In this document: one piece after another, positions 5,625 through 12,204 of the stretch
Layout: each line of letters begins with the position of its first letter
Position numbering within the stretch: the first letter of the stretch is position 1
From: an archaeon
Lineage (GTDB): Archaea > Thermoproteota > Nitrososphaeria > Nitrososphaerales > CADDZS01
NCBI GenBank assembly: GCA_021792315.1
Contig: JAJYUX010000050.1
Coordinates: 1-12,278, forward strand
Reading direction: 5' to 3'
Length of the DNA stretch: 12,278 nt
The notes under the pieces: generated by a model
What the model was told of the DNA's origin: nothing
The model's input: only the letters and a program-made list of their open reading frames with translations
The model's database searches: none
Position numbers and translations under genes: made by a program

Positions 5625-7367
5625 GTGTTTCTTCTTCGATCGAAAGTCAAACAGATCTTTCGGAACAGACGTGCCCAAGTTGGAGAGGAAACAAGATCAT
5701 CTGAAACTGGAAAGCCAGCAATCAAATCAGCCTCGACGATCGCGCCTAATAATTTGGAAAAACCTGAAAGGCGACTAACTCTACTTCTGATTTCCACAGC
5801 CATAATATTCGCTCTCGTCGGAACAACTCTTGGCGCACTCACGTTAGCGCACATTTCGGGGTTGCCGACCAGTCTTGGACTCGGCCTATTCCCAGCGCAT
5901 CCTTACGTTCAGATTTACGGATTTGTTGCCGAATTTGTTCTGGGAGTGGCGTATTCACTTATTCCAAGATTCAAGGGAGCCAGTTTGCCAAAATTCAGAC
6001 TAGGCTACCTCACGTACATTTTGCTGACGTTAGCTAACTTGCTCTTTCTTTCAGCTCCAATTCTGGTATCCAGCGATAGAATCATCCTCACCCTTGCTCC
6101 AGTTCTGATATTCCTTGCATCAGTAGTATTCGGATACCAAGTCTCTTTGCTAGCTTTTCGTCCCGTAGGCGGCTTCCCAGAAACCAATCTGCTCATAATT
6201 CTCTCACCCGTGTCGCTCGCGTTAATCTCCTTTCTCCTTGCACTGATATCATTGGGCGTCTTGAATCAAGACGCATTCTCTACCGGTATGATTTTCCTTT
6301 CACTAGCTGGATTCGCCGGCTCTATGATTTACACCGTGGAGATAAGATCTGTGAGTTTCAGACAGTGCAACTATCGCAAGAATTTCGCAAGGCTCTCTGG
6401 TTATCTACAGGCGTCAGCAATTGGTGCGTCTTTTCTAGCAATTCTCCTGTCTATACGAGCGCTGACGTTGGCAGGAGCACTGCTTTATCTTGCGTCTGCA
6501 CTCTCTGTAATTTCGTCGCTCAGAATATTCGAACTTGCTCACCCACTGATGTATCGTCCAGCGATGACAAAGAGTCACTTCATGATAGTAAGATACAACG
6601 AGGTGTGCATTCTTTCAGCGTCAATCTGGCTCCTTTTCGGATGTGTGCTGGGGGTATCGATGCCCCTGGCCGGAGTGGACGCTTACTTCATCAGAGATTC
6701 TTTCATTCACTCAATCGCAATCGGATTCATCGGCTCGGTAATAACCTGTTTTGCTCCAATACTCCTTCCAGGTCTGCTGGGAAGAAAGGCGCCTATCACT
6801 GGACTTTCCTTTTGGCCGATAGCGCTACTTAACGCTGGAATCCTCTTGCGAGTTGCGGGCAATTTTGATTCTTTGATCGTCGGCAAACTACCCGTTTGGG
6901 AGTCAGCGTCGGGTCCGCTTGTCATCGCGGCCATAATCTCCGTGCTGGTAATGCTTCCGCGCATAGGAAAGGCCCAGCCAAAGCCAAGCACTCATGAAAC
7001 AGGATCTCGCCCAGCCTCCGCAGAGTCGATCAGAAACGAGCGAGACGCCACATTGACTGTCTTTGGTAGAAAGTCAAATCGGGAGATACAAGTTCCACTT
7101 TGGTTTGCAGAAAAACAAGGAACACTTTACTTTCTACCCCGATATGGAAAATCGACCGAGTGGTATCGCAACGTACAAGTCAACGCTACGATGAGAGTGA
7201 GAATAAGAGACCGTACTTTCACAGGAAAGGCAAACCTGATCGTGGAAAAAGGCCAGGTTCGAAATGCAGTCAAACTGTTCAAGGACAAGTACGGCGATCG
7301 AGTCTATAGAAACACGTACGGAGACAAGGTTGATTGCGCAGTTGCATTACTCAATGCATCCCAATGA
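5625..7367 (+). CDS. NnrS-like membrane protein fused to a Ddn-like split-barrel domain
   Basis: A 580-residue two-part protein. Residues ~51-447 hold about twelve hydrophobic helices. Their landmarks recall NnrS, a haem-copper membrane protein of the bacterial NO response: FPAHPYVQIYGFVAEFVLGVAYSLIP-type helix 2 (89-114, H92) and a late helix with IHSIAIGFIG...PILLPGLLG (361-386, H362). H76, H306 and H318 are further ligand candidates. After a linker, residues ~472-578 form a soluble domain with TVFGRKS (478-484) and WYRNVQVNATMRVRI (513-527), resembling the Ddn/DUF385 F420- or flavin-binding split barrels. GTG at 5625 is chosen because a clear TATA box is 26 bp upstream. Its role may be NO or quinone-linked redox chemistry at the membrane (inference). 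The split-barrel cofactor and NnrS assignment need profile searches; a generic haem-copper-oxidase-like membrane protein is the alternative. Confidence 0.75.
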   Translation: MFLLRSKVKQIFRNRRAQVGEETRSSETGKPAIKSASTIAPNNLEKPERRLTLLLISTAIIFALVGTTLGALTLAHISGLPTSLGLGLFPAHPYVQIYGFVAEFVLGVAYSLIPRFKGASLPKFRLGYLTYILLTLANLLFLSAPILVSSDRIILTLAPVLIFLASVVFGYQVSLLAFRPVGGFPETNLLIILSPVSLALISFLLALISLGVLNQDAFSTGMIFLSLAGFAGSMIYTVEIRSVSFRQCNYRKNFARLSGYLQASAIGASFLAILLSIRALTLAGALLYLASALSVISSLRIFELAHPLMYRPAMTKSHFMIVRYNEVCILSASIWLLFGCVLGVSMPLAGVDAYFIRDSFIHSIAIGFIGSVITCFAPILLPGLLGRKAPITGLSFWPIALLNAGILLRVAGNFDSLIVGKLPVWESASGPLVIAAIISVLVMLPRIGKAQPKPSTHETGSRPASAESIRNERDATLTVFGRKSNREIQVPLWFAEKQGTLYFLPRYGKSTEWYRNVQVNATMRVRIRDRTFTGKANLIVEKGQVRNAVKLFKDKYGDRVYRNTYGDKVDCAVALLNASQ

Positions 7368-7424
7368 AAAGTCCTGCCATTCCCAAAAGAGTCCGTTTTA
7401 ATTTCAGGCCTTTGATTCGGCAAG

Positions 7425-7430
7425 TTTTTT
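7425..7430 (+). terminator. T6 run after the NnrS-like gene
   Basis: Six T residues (CAAGTTTTTTG) lie about 58 bp past the stop, preceded by another T-rich run at 7396-7399. Archaeal RNA polymerase can terminate on such runs. The next gene is convergent. Confidence 0.35.
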
Positions 7431-7483
7431 GTGAAACAATTAGAGTCAATACTATTCTCCATGCAGTACACCACGACTAACAA

Positions 7484-7666
7484 CTACAGGACTTTTGGCT
7501 GTCTAGCTTTCGGCTCTTCTACAGGCAGAGAGTTATAGTCTGAGGCGTACAATGCAAGACTGTGAATGACAAAATGGCAGCTTTCGCATTGCCACACCGT
7601 ACCTTCATTCGACCTCCTAAGAACGAATGGTCGAATTTTCTTTTCTCTTTCGCAGTAATTGTTCAA
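7484..7666 (-). CDS. Small putative zinc-binding protein
   Basis: A 60-residue protein of no family I recognise. C27-x2-C30 followed by H31 and H35 (WQCESCHFVIH), with C5 further upstream, could form a C2H2- or C3H-type zinc site. The CxxCH string also reads as a c-type haem motif, but there is no signal peptide, so zinc is more likely. The start is TTG at 7666. A perfect copy of the 16-bp palindrome ends 53 bp upstream, exactly as at the 53-residue zinc protein at 1824, and a TATTTCT element lies between. This shared arrangement is the best evidence that so short a frame is a real gene. It is convergent with the NnrS-like gene. Confidence 0.5.
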   Translation of the reverse strand: MNNYCEREKKIRPFVLRRSNEGTVWQCESCHFVIHSLALYASDYNSLPVEEPKARQPKVL

Positions 7667-7705
7667 TTCGGTGCTTCACTCAAGTAGGATTACGCTCAAA
7701 AAACA

Positions 7706-7712
7706 AGAAATA
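7706..7712 (-). promoter_or_regulatory. Box A-like element for the 60-residue protein
   Basis: TATTTCT on minus, 6 bp from the palindrome (or TTTCTTG at 8 bp). A start near 7683 would give a leader of about 16 nt. It is a weak TATA match. Confidence 0.3.
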
Positions 7713-7718
7713 GTTTGA

Positions 7719-7734
7719 CCCAAAATTGTTTGGG
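7719..7734. promoter_or_regulatory. Perfect palindromic operator CCCAAA-N4-TTTGGG
   Basis: CCCAAA-ATTG-TTTGGG, all 12 arm positions complementary. Read on minus it is preceded by TAG, as is the plus-strand reading of the other perfect site at 10149-10164. It lies 53-68 bp upstream of the TTG at 7666. Confidence 0.65.
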
Positions 7735-7860
7735 CTAGTTTACATCCCAGTACACCCTTGAACGGTAATCTATTACCCAGACTGAATCAAGTCAGTGCAT
7801 CATGGATAGAAGATTCCCTAGCTTTTAAGCAAGGATTTGAAACTTGGCTGTAGGGATTCT

Positions 7861-8304
7861 CTACGGGCTCTTTGAATGTTCTGAGGCAAGCGCTTTTAGC
7901 GCGAGAGGAAAAACGACATCTTCTTCCTCTTTGAAGTGCTGTCTAAGATCTGCCACAAATTTCTCGATCTCACTTTGAGCTTGTTCGCGTTGGATCTTTG
8001 GAAGATTATCCATCCTGCGCTCGAGAAACTCTGATACCCATCTGTGCTCCTGCATGATCTTTACAGAATCAGCGGACTCTGACTTGGCGTCTTTCATGAT
8101 TACACGCATGATTCGAGCCTCTTCTTCGACTGCGTGATGGAGAATCTTGGCGCGTACACTCTCAAGTAACTTTACTCCATTGACCGGGTCGTTCTTTGTC
8201 GCTTTTTCAATCTCGTCGAGCTTTGGGGAAAGTTCTCTATGCTCCCTGACTAATCTCTCAACCAATTTTGGAATGGGTTCTGAAAAGTCAACGTTGTGGC
8301 TCAA
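7861..8304 (-). CDS. Hemerythrin-like HHE-domain protein B
   Basis: A 147-residue four-helix bundle with all diiron ligands: H22, H57-x3-E61, H87 and H123-x3-E127. The helices are highly charged and no Cys is present, so it is a single-domain cytoplasmic protein. It is clearly divergent from the other three hemerythrins here outside the ligand positions. The start is TTG at 8304 with no in-frame ATG nearby; TATATC on minus (8339-8344) could be its box A, giving a leader of about 9 nt. Instead of the shared CCCAAA palindrome it has a different perfect palindrome at 8367-8384. This may mean separate regulation from its neighbours. O2/NO sensing or iron-cluster protection are the known family roles. 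Confidence 0.9.
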   Translation of the reverse strand: MSHNVDFSEPIPKLVERLVREHRELSPKLDEIEKATKNDPVNGVKLLESVRAKILHHAVEEEARIMRVIMKDAKSESADSVKIMQEHRWVSEFLERRMDNLPKIQREQAQSEIEKFVADLRQHFKEEEDVVFPLALKALASEHSKSP

Positions 8305-8366
8305 GACGATAATCCCACTTGAGTATAGAGTCCTTCTTGATATAGGTTGAGATCGTATCAGAAGTC

Positions 8367-8384
8367 GCAGACAACTTTGTCTGC
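8367..8384. promoter_or_regulatory. Perfect 18-bp palindrome upstream of hemerythrin B
   Basis: GCAGACAA and TTGTCTGC flank a 2-bp centre (CT). It lies 63-80 bp upstream of the TTG at 8304 and 22 bp upstream of the box A candidate, and 46 bp after the stop of hemerythrin C. A regulator site is favoured: a 2-nt loop does not suit a hairpin and no T-run follows on minus. Confidence 0.45.
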
Positions 8385-8430
8385 CGTAACTGCCGCCGTT
8401 ATTGCATATTGCAACGATTGATCAGGCCAA

Positions 8431-8847
8431 TTACAGTACGAGCAAAAAAACCTCTTTCTCTTCCGCCGGAAAGTGCAGATTCATGATCGCACAAAGTTCG
8501 TTGAAACCACTTCGTAGTTCTTCCAGGTCCTTTCCATGGAGTGCAAATTTCATTCTGTCCAACGCTGCTGTGATGTCTAGATGTTGCTGCATTATTTCGC
8601 TAATCCTCTCATTGAATAGTCCTCGATTAGAGACTTCTGGAAAGATTTCTGTTTCCTCAGCAAGCATGTGGTCAGTTAGCTCTTCCTTCAATGTTGCAAA
8701 GACTTTGGTTATCTCATGATACATCGGAGATTCGCATGCAATACTTTCGTCTAACTTTCCCGTTTGTGAGGCAAAGTCTCTGTGCTCTTTCATGAGTCTT
8801 TGGACAAGTGCTTCGAGCGTTCCAACCTCTTCTGTAATATTACTCAT
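8431..8847 (-). CDS. Hemerythrin-like HHE-domain protein C
   Basis: A 138-residue single-domain hemerythrin with H22, H60-x3-E64, H89 and H125-x3-E129, the full diiron set. It has Cys at 38 and 118. Helix 1 (LVQRLMKEHRDFA) resembles the same part of hemerythrin B (LVERLVREHRELS), and the two genes are adjacent and co-oriented with 126 bp between, so B and C may come from a tandem duplication that has since diverged. Start ATG at 8847; an in-frame TGA just upstream rules out a longer protein. Upstream are a 15-bp palindrome (8903-8917) and a near-match to the shared operator (8938-8953). Function as for the family: reversible O2 or NO binding, or iron-cluster repair. Confidence 0.9.
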   Translation of the reverse strand: MSNITEEVGTLEALVQRLMKEHRDFASQTGKLDESIACESPMYHEITKVFATLKEELTDHMLAEETEIFPEVSNRGLFNERISEIMQQHLDITAALDRMKFALHGKDLEELRSGFNELCAIMNLHFPAEEKEVFLLVL

Positions 8848-8902
8848 AATTAATGCTCAATCTCCATTGAATTTGACTTCCAGTCCTGATACCTTCATCT
8901 GA

Positions 8903-8917
8903 TGAATAATGTATTCA
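8903..8917. promoter_or_regulatory. 15-bp palindrome upstream of hemerythrin C
   Basis: TGAATA and TATTCA flank a 3-bp centre, 56-70 bp upstream of the ATG. AT-rich palindromes arise by chance fairly easily, so this is a weaker operator candidate. Confidence 0.3.
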
Positions 8918-8937
8918 GACTAGGGATTATCCTTGTT

Positions 8938-8953
8938 CCCAAAGATCTTCGGA
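8938..8953. promoter_or_regulatory. Palindromic operator, 10 of 12 match
   Basis: CCCAAA-GATC-TTCGGA. Read on minus it is followed by 8 bp and then TAATCCC, the same geometry as the other sites. It is 91 bp from the ATG of hemerythrin C, further than at other genes, so a leader of about 50 nt would be needed. Confidence 0.4.
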
Positions 8954-9005
8954 AAAAGTATCAGGCGGCGACTATTGACTGAGGAACTTGAATTCTCAAT
9001 CATTA

Positions 9006-9536
9006 CTATTCGAATATTGTCTCAGCGTCCAGTCTAGAGGTAGCGATACTTCGAGCTGTTCCTTCTGTTGCTTCTGATAGGACAGTAATTCTGTCCACAG
9101 ACTTTACACTTTCATAGCACTTTTCCCCAACAAATACCAAGCGAATCGGGCCTCCTGCAAGAGATTCACTGAGCGTCTTTCCAAATTTCTTGCGAGCAAA
9201 AATCGTTGTGCTCTTCGACGCGTCTTGGATGGTCATGGAGCTGGTATAGTCTCGCGAGCTAAACAGGACGTAGCTTGCCTCTGGTTCGATATTTCCTAGC
9301 CCCAGAACATCAGACACCCTGACTCCTTCCCAGGCCACATCCTTGACGACCCACCCCTCCAAGCATTTGAAGTCTTGTGTCAATCGAACTCTTGGCAAAC
9401 TGTCAATTTGATCTATAGAAAGTTGCACCTTCTTTCCCACTTTTCCGTCGATGGTGAGTTTCCAAGGAAGCTTTGGTTCAATAGCGGATAATGTCTTGCG
9501 CGTGGAATAGTCAGGTAAATCAGTTAACTGTTTCAT
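9006..9536 (-). CDS. SUOX-fold molybdopterin-binding oxidoreductase
   Basis: A 176-residue protein matching the oxidoreductase molybdopterin-binding (sulfite oxidase/MsrP) domain alone, without a dimerisation domain or haem domain. DFKCLEGW (55-62) carries the conserved Cys58 that ligates Mo in this family, followed by VAWEGVRVSDVL. Late motifs GGPIRLVF (128-135) and SVKSVDRITVL correspond to the family's GGPxRL and K(S/W)xKWVxxI segments, though the usual YG(Y/W)K is KCYES here. No Tat or other signal peptide, so it is probably cytoplasmic. Candidate activities include sulfite oxidation or oxyanion/sulfoxide reduction. ATG at 9536 is preferred over GTG at 9548 because AGTGA precedes it. It lies 39 bp after hemerythrin D on the same strand and is likely its operon partner. 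Confidence 0.82.
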   Translation of the reverse strand: MKQLTDLPDYSTRKTLSAIEPKLPWKLTIDGKVGKKVQLSIDQIDSLPRVRLTQDFKCLEGWVVKDVAWEGVRVSDVLGLGNIEPEASYVLFSSRDYTSSMTIQDASKSTTIFARKKFGKTLSESLAGGPIRLVFVGEKCYESVKSVDRITVLSEATEGTARSIATSRLDAETIFE

Positions 9537-9575
9537 GTCTCGATTCACTTCATGGCGCGATTAGGCTAAGAGGCC

Positions 9576-10103
9576 CTAAGCCGTAGATCTCGCGAGAGGC
9601 GCTAATTCACCCGGTCTTAGCAGTGAATCTAGGAGCGGCTTTGAAATACCGGTTACTCTCAGATATCGGTCCATACCAAACTCTTCTATTACGCTCCTCG
9701 CTTTCCTGCAGGCTTCTTCCTCATCTTGAGCACTCGCATTCCATAGTGGGAAGACAAGAGCTTCCTCACTTGCGTTGTGAGACATGACAGTATCAGCGTA
9801 AAGAGCGATTCTCTTTACGTCGAGCTCCTTTGGTCCTTCTGTTGCCCAGACCCGCATGTTCTCGCCAAGACCGGCCAGAAGCTCGTGGTCTTCGATGAGT
9901 CGATTGATTTTCCTTGCAAGGTCTGCATCAGCTGGCGAGAGCTGGGTCAACCTGGGAAAGACTATCTCATCCTCGACTTTGGAGTGGCACTTTCTGATGA
10001 AATCTTCTAGCTCGAATATTAGGTCGGAGTTCATTTCTCGAAAATAGCGAAAATGCAGTCGCAAAGACGCGTGTTCAGCCATCAAGAGGTTAACTAGGCT
10101 CAT
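9576..10103 (-). CDS. Hemerythrin-like HHE-domain protein D
   Basis: A 175-residue protein with H11, H40-x3-E44, H73 and H109-x3-E113, the complete hemerythrin ligand set, followed by about 50 extra residues (from ~125) that are helical and end in a proline- and leucine-rich tail. This tail is absent from the other three hemerythrins and may bind a partner, possibly the molybdopterin protein encoded just downstream. The ATG at 10103 is used; a TTG at 10109 is in frame two codons earlier and equally possible, since TTTACTA (10134-10140) sits 28 bp before it. A perfect copy of the shared palindrome lies immediately upstream of that box. First gene of a probable two-gene operon with the SUOX-fold gene. 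Confidence 0.88.
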   Translation of the reverse strand: MSLVNLLMAEHASLRLHFRYFREMNSDLIFELEDFIRKCHSKVEDEIVFPRLTQLSPADADLARKINRLIEDHELLAGLGENMRVWATEGPKELDVKRIALYADTVMSHNASEEALVFPLWNASAQDEEEACRKARSVIEEFGMDRYLRVTGISKPLLDSLLRPGELAPLARSTA

Positions 10104-10133
10104 GTTCAATCATGTTATGAGATGTATCGACTC

Positions 10134-10140
10134 TAGTAAA
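10134..10140 (-). promoter_or_regulatory. Box A for the hemerythrin D-SUOX operon
   Basis: TTTACTA on minus, 8 bp from the palindromic operator and 28 bp from the TTG at 10109. The predicted mRNA is leaderless or has a leader of under 10 nt. Confidence 0.45.
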
Positions 10141-10148
10141 GACATTAG

Positions 10149-10164
10149 CCCAAAGAACTTTGGG
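10149..10164. promoter_or_regulatory. Perfect palindromic operator CCCAAA-N4-TTTGGG
   Basis: CCCAAA-GAAC-TTTGGG, all 12 arm positions complementary (14 counting G/C in the spacer). On minus it is followed by exactly 8 bp and TTTACTA. Being just upstream of the TFB-recognition position, it suits an activator or a repressor that blocks TFB. Confidence 0.65.
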
Positions 10165-10818
10165 TTTACCTCTATCTTCTAACTTCAAGGCTTGAAATGC
10201 GAAAGCTTTGGGAAAAGTGGCAAAGCGTAAGTACCGAATCTCTACCCTTCTTTCAAGGTGATCGTGCATCACGAGGATCTTTCACCATGTGATATTAGTA
10301 GAATTTTCTGGTAATAGCAAACCAACACTGACTCTTTCGAAAAGAATCTCCGAAGAAGGGTCAAAAAATAAGCTGATTCATGGCCAAAATAGCCTGTGCA
10401 GATATTTCAGAATCACCGTGCCAGATGCGGAAAAATCACTTTACGCACATGGATTAGTACGTCGAGGAATCCTTCTGAGGGCAATCATTGCCATTTTTCA
10501 AGTTCATATTACCATTGGTCTTCGCCAAGTTGGCCGAGAGTGACAGCATCGATGAGATTATCATCAATTCGCTGGCAATCCTGATACTTGTTCAAGCCTG
10601 GCTTCAAGACCTCAGGTTCTTCTTGAACTTCGGTTGCCGCTGTTCAGCTTCCCAGAAGTGAGGAAAACTGGTGGTGATTTCTTTTCAATATGCGATTGGA
10701 GGGAATCTCTTATCAGGACAATCCGGAGCTGCATCTATACGAACTCCAGTCCGGTAGACCCTGAATTCAGACAGATATTCATCACATCCTAGAGAAATTT
10801 CGCTACTGAATGATCTGA
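10165..10818. other. Gene-poor stretch
   Basis: About 650 bp with no convincing gene. Short frames exist on both strands: a 60-codon minus frame overlapping the start of hemerythrin D, an 84-codon plus frame from GTG at 10289, and a 25-codon frame at 10380-10457 with C, C, H, H. None has a promoter, operator or family motif I can support. No RNA gene or repeat is recognised. Confidence 0.45.
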
Positions 10819-11808
10819 TCATGTCACAGCCTTCGTTTGATATGCAATAGCTCCGTTGGAGAAAGCCCCTATAGCAACAAGAATCAAGCCTAGTCCGATA
10901 AGTGATACCGCGACAATTGTTTCAATAGTGGCACCAAAATTAGTTTCCTCTCCATTGATGACATGCGGAGTGAGACTGCTATTCCCTTCGGAGCCCGCGC
11001 TACTACAGATTACTCCGCCGTTAGATTGCTTGCTACAACCGGGAGGTAGCGAGCCGCTTGTACCTAGGTGGGAAGGGCTACTTACAGGATCACTAAAGAG
11101 CATGAGACCTAGACCGACAGCGATTAGTACAATACTGATCAAAAGTAGTTTCTTTTTCACGGAAATGACTTGAGCAGCTGGTGCTTCATTCTGCCGCTTT
11201 GCAACTGGTACATGTGAGGAATCCTGACCTGTCAGATATCCACCGAGTGATAATACCCCGCAAAGGATAGATAACACAAGGAGTCGCTCGCTCCCGCCGT
11301 TGCCCAGTGCGGATACGCTGAAGAAGTTGAAATAGAGAGTGAGGACGCCAAAGGCCACTGTGAGATATCTGAAGACGCCTCCCTTCACAATGGTCCAGGC
11401 TAGAATGAGTGAGATTCCGATGAAGAGAAAAAGGATCACCGAGATACCACCGTGGATCCAGCCAGTGTTTTCAGGAAACACCCCTACAAGGAGGATGGCA
11501 ATGTCAGCAACTGCTGTGACTATGAAGTATGGTTTCTTTCGTGTCCCATAGTACACAAAGTGTGTTCCCACGAGAAGTAATAGCCCCAAAAACAAAAGAG
11601 TCGTGTCGAAGATTGTTGCTGAGGGTTGATGCACGATGCAGCTTGCAGTACTGGGTGGATTTACGCAAGTTGCGCCAAGATCACTGATGTAGTTATTTGC
11701 GACGCTATAACCTGGGTAGAGGGTCTCGGCAACTAGCTCGAAGATAAAGAATTGAAAGACTGCAATAATATACAAGACGCCGCCGATCTTCAATGGATCG
11801 TATCGCAT
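10819..11808 (-). CDS. DUF998-like membrane protein with extra C-terminal module
   Basis: A 329-residue integral membrane protein. The first ~195 residues have six hydrophobic helices (about 6-28, 67-87, 93-111, 118-140, 146-165, 174-194) and the DUF998 signature after helix 1: LYPGYSVANNYISDLGATC (30-48), then C57 and QPSATIFD. Function of the family is unknown. The C-terminal part is unusual for the family: a charged linker (196-218), helix 7 (219-238), a Ser/Gly/Pro-rich loop of about 55 residues with two Cys (C258, C268) that could form a disulfide outside the cell, and helix 8 (296-317). Start ATG at 11808 with GGTGAT about 8 nt upstream; TTTGTTA (11838-11844) may be box A. It stands alone and shows no link to the stress genes. 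Confidence 0.8.
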   Translation of the reverse strand: MRYDPLKIGGVLYIIAVFQFFIFELVAETLYPGYSVANNYISDLGATCVNPPSTASCIVHQPSATIFDTTLLFLGLLLLVGTHFVYYGTRKKPYFIVTAVADIAILLVGVFPENTGWIHGGISVILFLFIGISLILAWTIVKGGVFRYLTVAFGVLTLYFNFFSVSALGNGGSERLLVLSILCGVLSLGGYLTGQDSSHVPVAKRQNEAPAAQVISVKKKLLLISIVLIAVGLGLMLFSDPVSSPSHLGTSGSLPPGCSKQSNGGVICSSAGSEGNSSLTPHVINGEETNFGATIETIVAVSLIGLGLILVAIGAFSNGAIAYQTKAVT

Positions 11809-12204
11809 GAAGAAATCACCTGCTACCTCGTGGCCCTAACAAATCGGAAACTCATTGCGATCGAAGTCGATAGACTCAATTCCCATATTTGACTTCCCAC
11901 TGCTAATATCAAGCGAATCCTTTGGAGTTCGATCTGTAAAGTGAAATTTCATTCCTGGTCGTTGCATCGCTTTCTACGCCAACAAGAAACTGAAACAGAG
12001 TTTAGAATTAAAGGCTCGCTGGTCGCGAATACTGATCAAAAACCCGTTTCCCTTAATTACTAGGAAGTAACTTTGTTCGAAGGAGAAGCAAGTAATAGGC
12101 TTTGGAAAAGTCGCCCTATTTTAAGCGAGTTCTTCAAGAGTGTGCATTGACTCCTTTTCCAATTTTTGCCTTGTCCTGAAGCAAAAGGAATGATTTTTTG
12201 AAAA
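11809..12204. other. Intergenic stretch
   Basis: About 396 bp between divergent genes. Apart from the upstream signals of the DUF998-like gene I see nothing distinct: no palindromic operator, RNA gene or repeat. A 61-codon minus frame at 12060-12245 is Ser-rich, lacks motifs and is likely a shadow. Confidence 0.4.

Noticed and set aside
7566..7588. CxxCH in the 60-residue protein as a c-type haem site
   Set aside because: No signal peptide or membrane segment for export; zinc binding with the nearby His is more likely.
10090..10272. A 60-codon minus frame
   Set aside because: It overlaps the start of hemerythrin D and covers its operator and box A; no recognisable features.
10380..10457. 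A 25-codon frame starting with ATG with C-x7-C and H-x2-H, faintly like DUF1059 proteins
   Set aside because: It stops too early, has no box A at the right distance, and the similarity is too short to support even a pseudogene.
10289..10543. An 84-codon plus frame starting with GTG
   Set aside because: No promoter, no motif and an unusual composition; competing frames overlap it.
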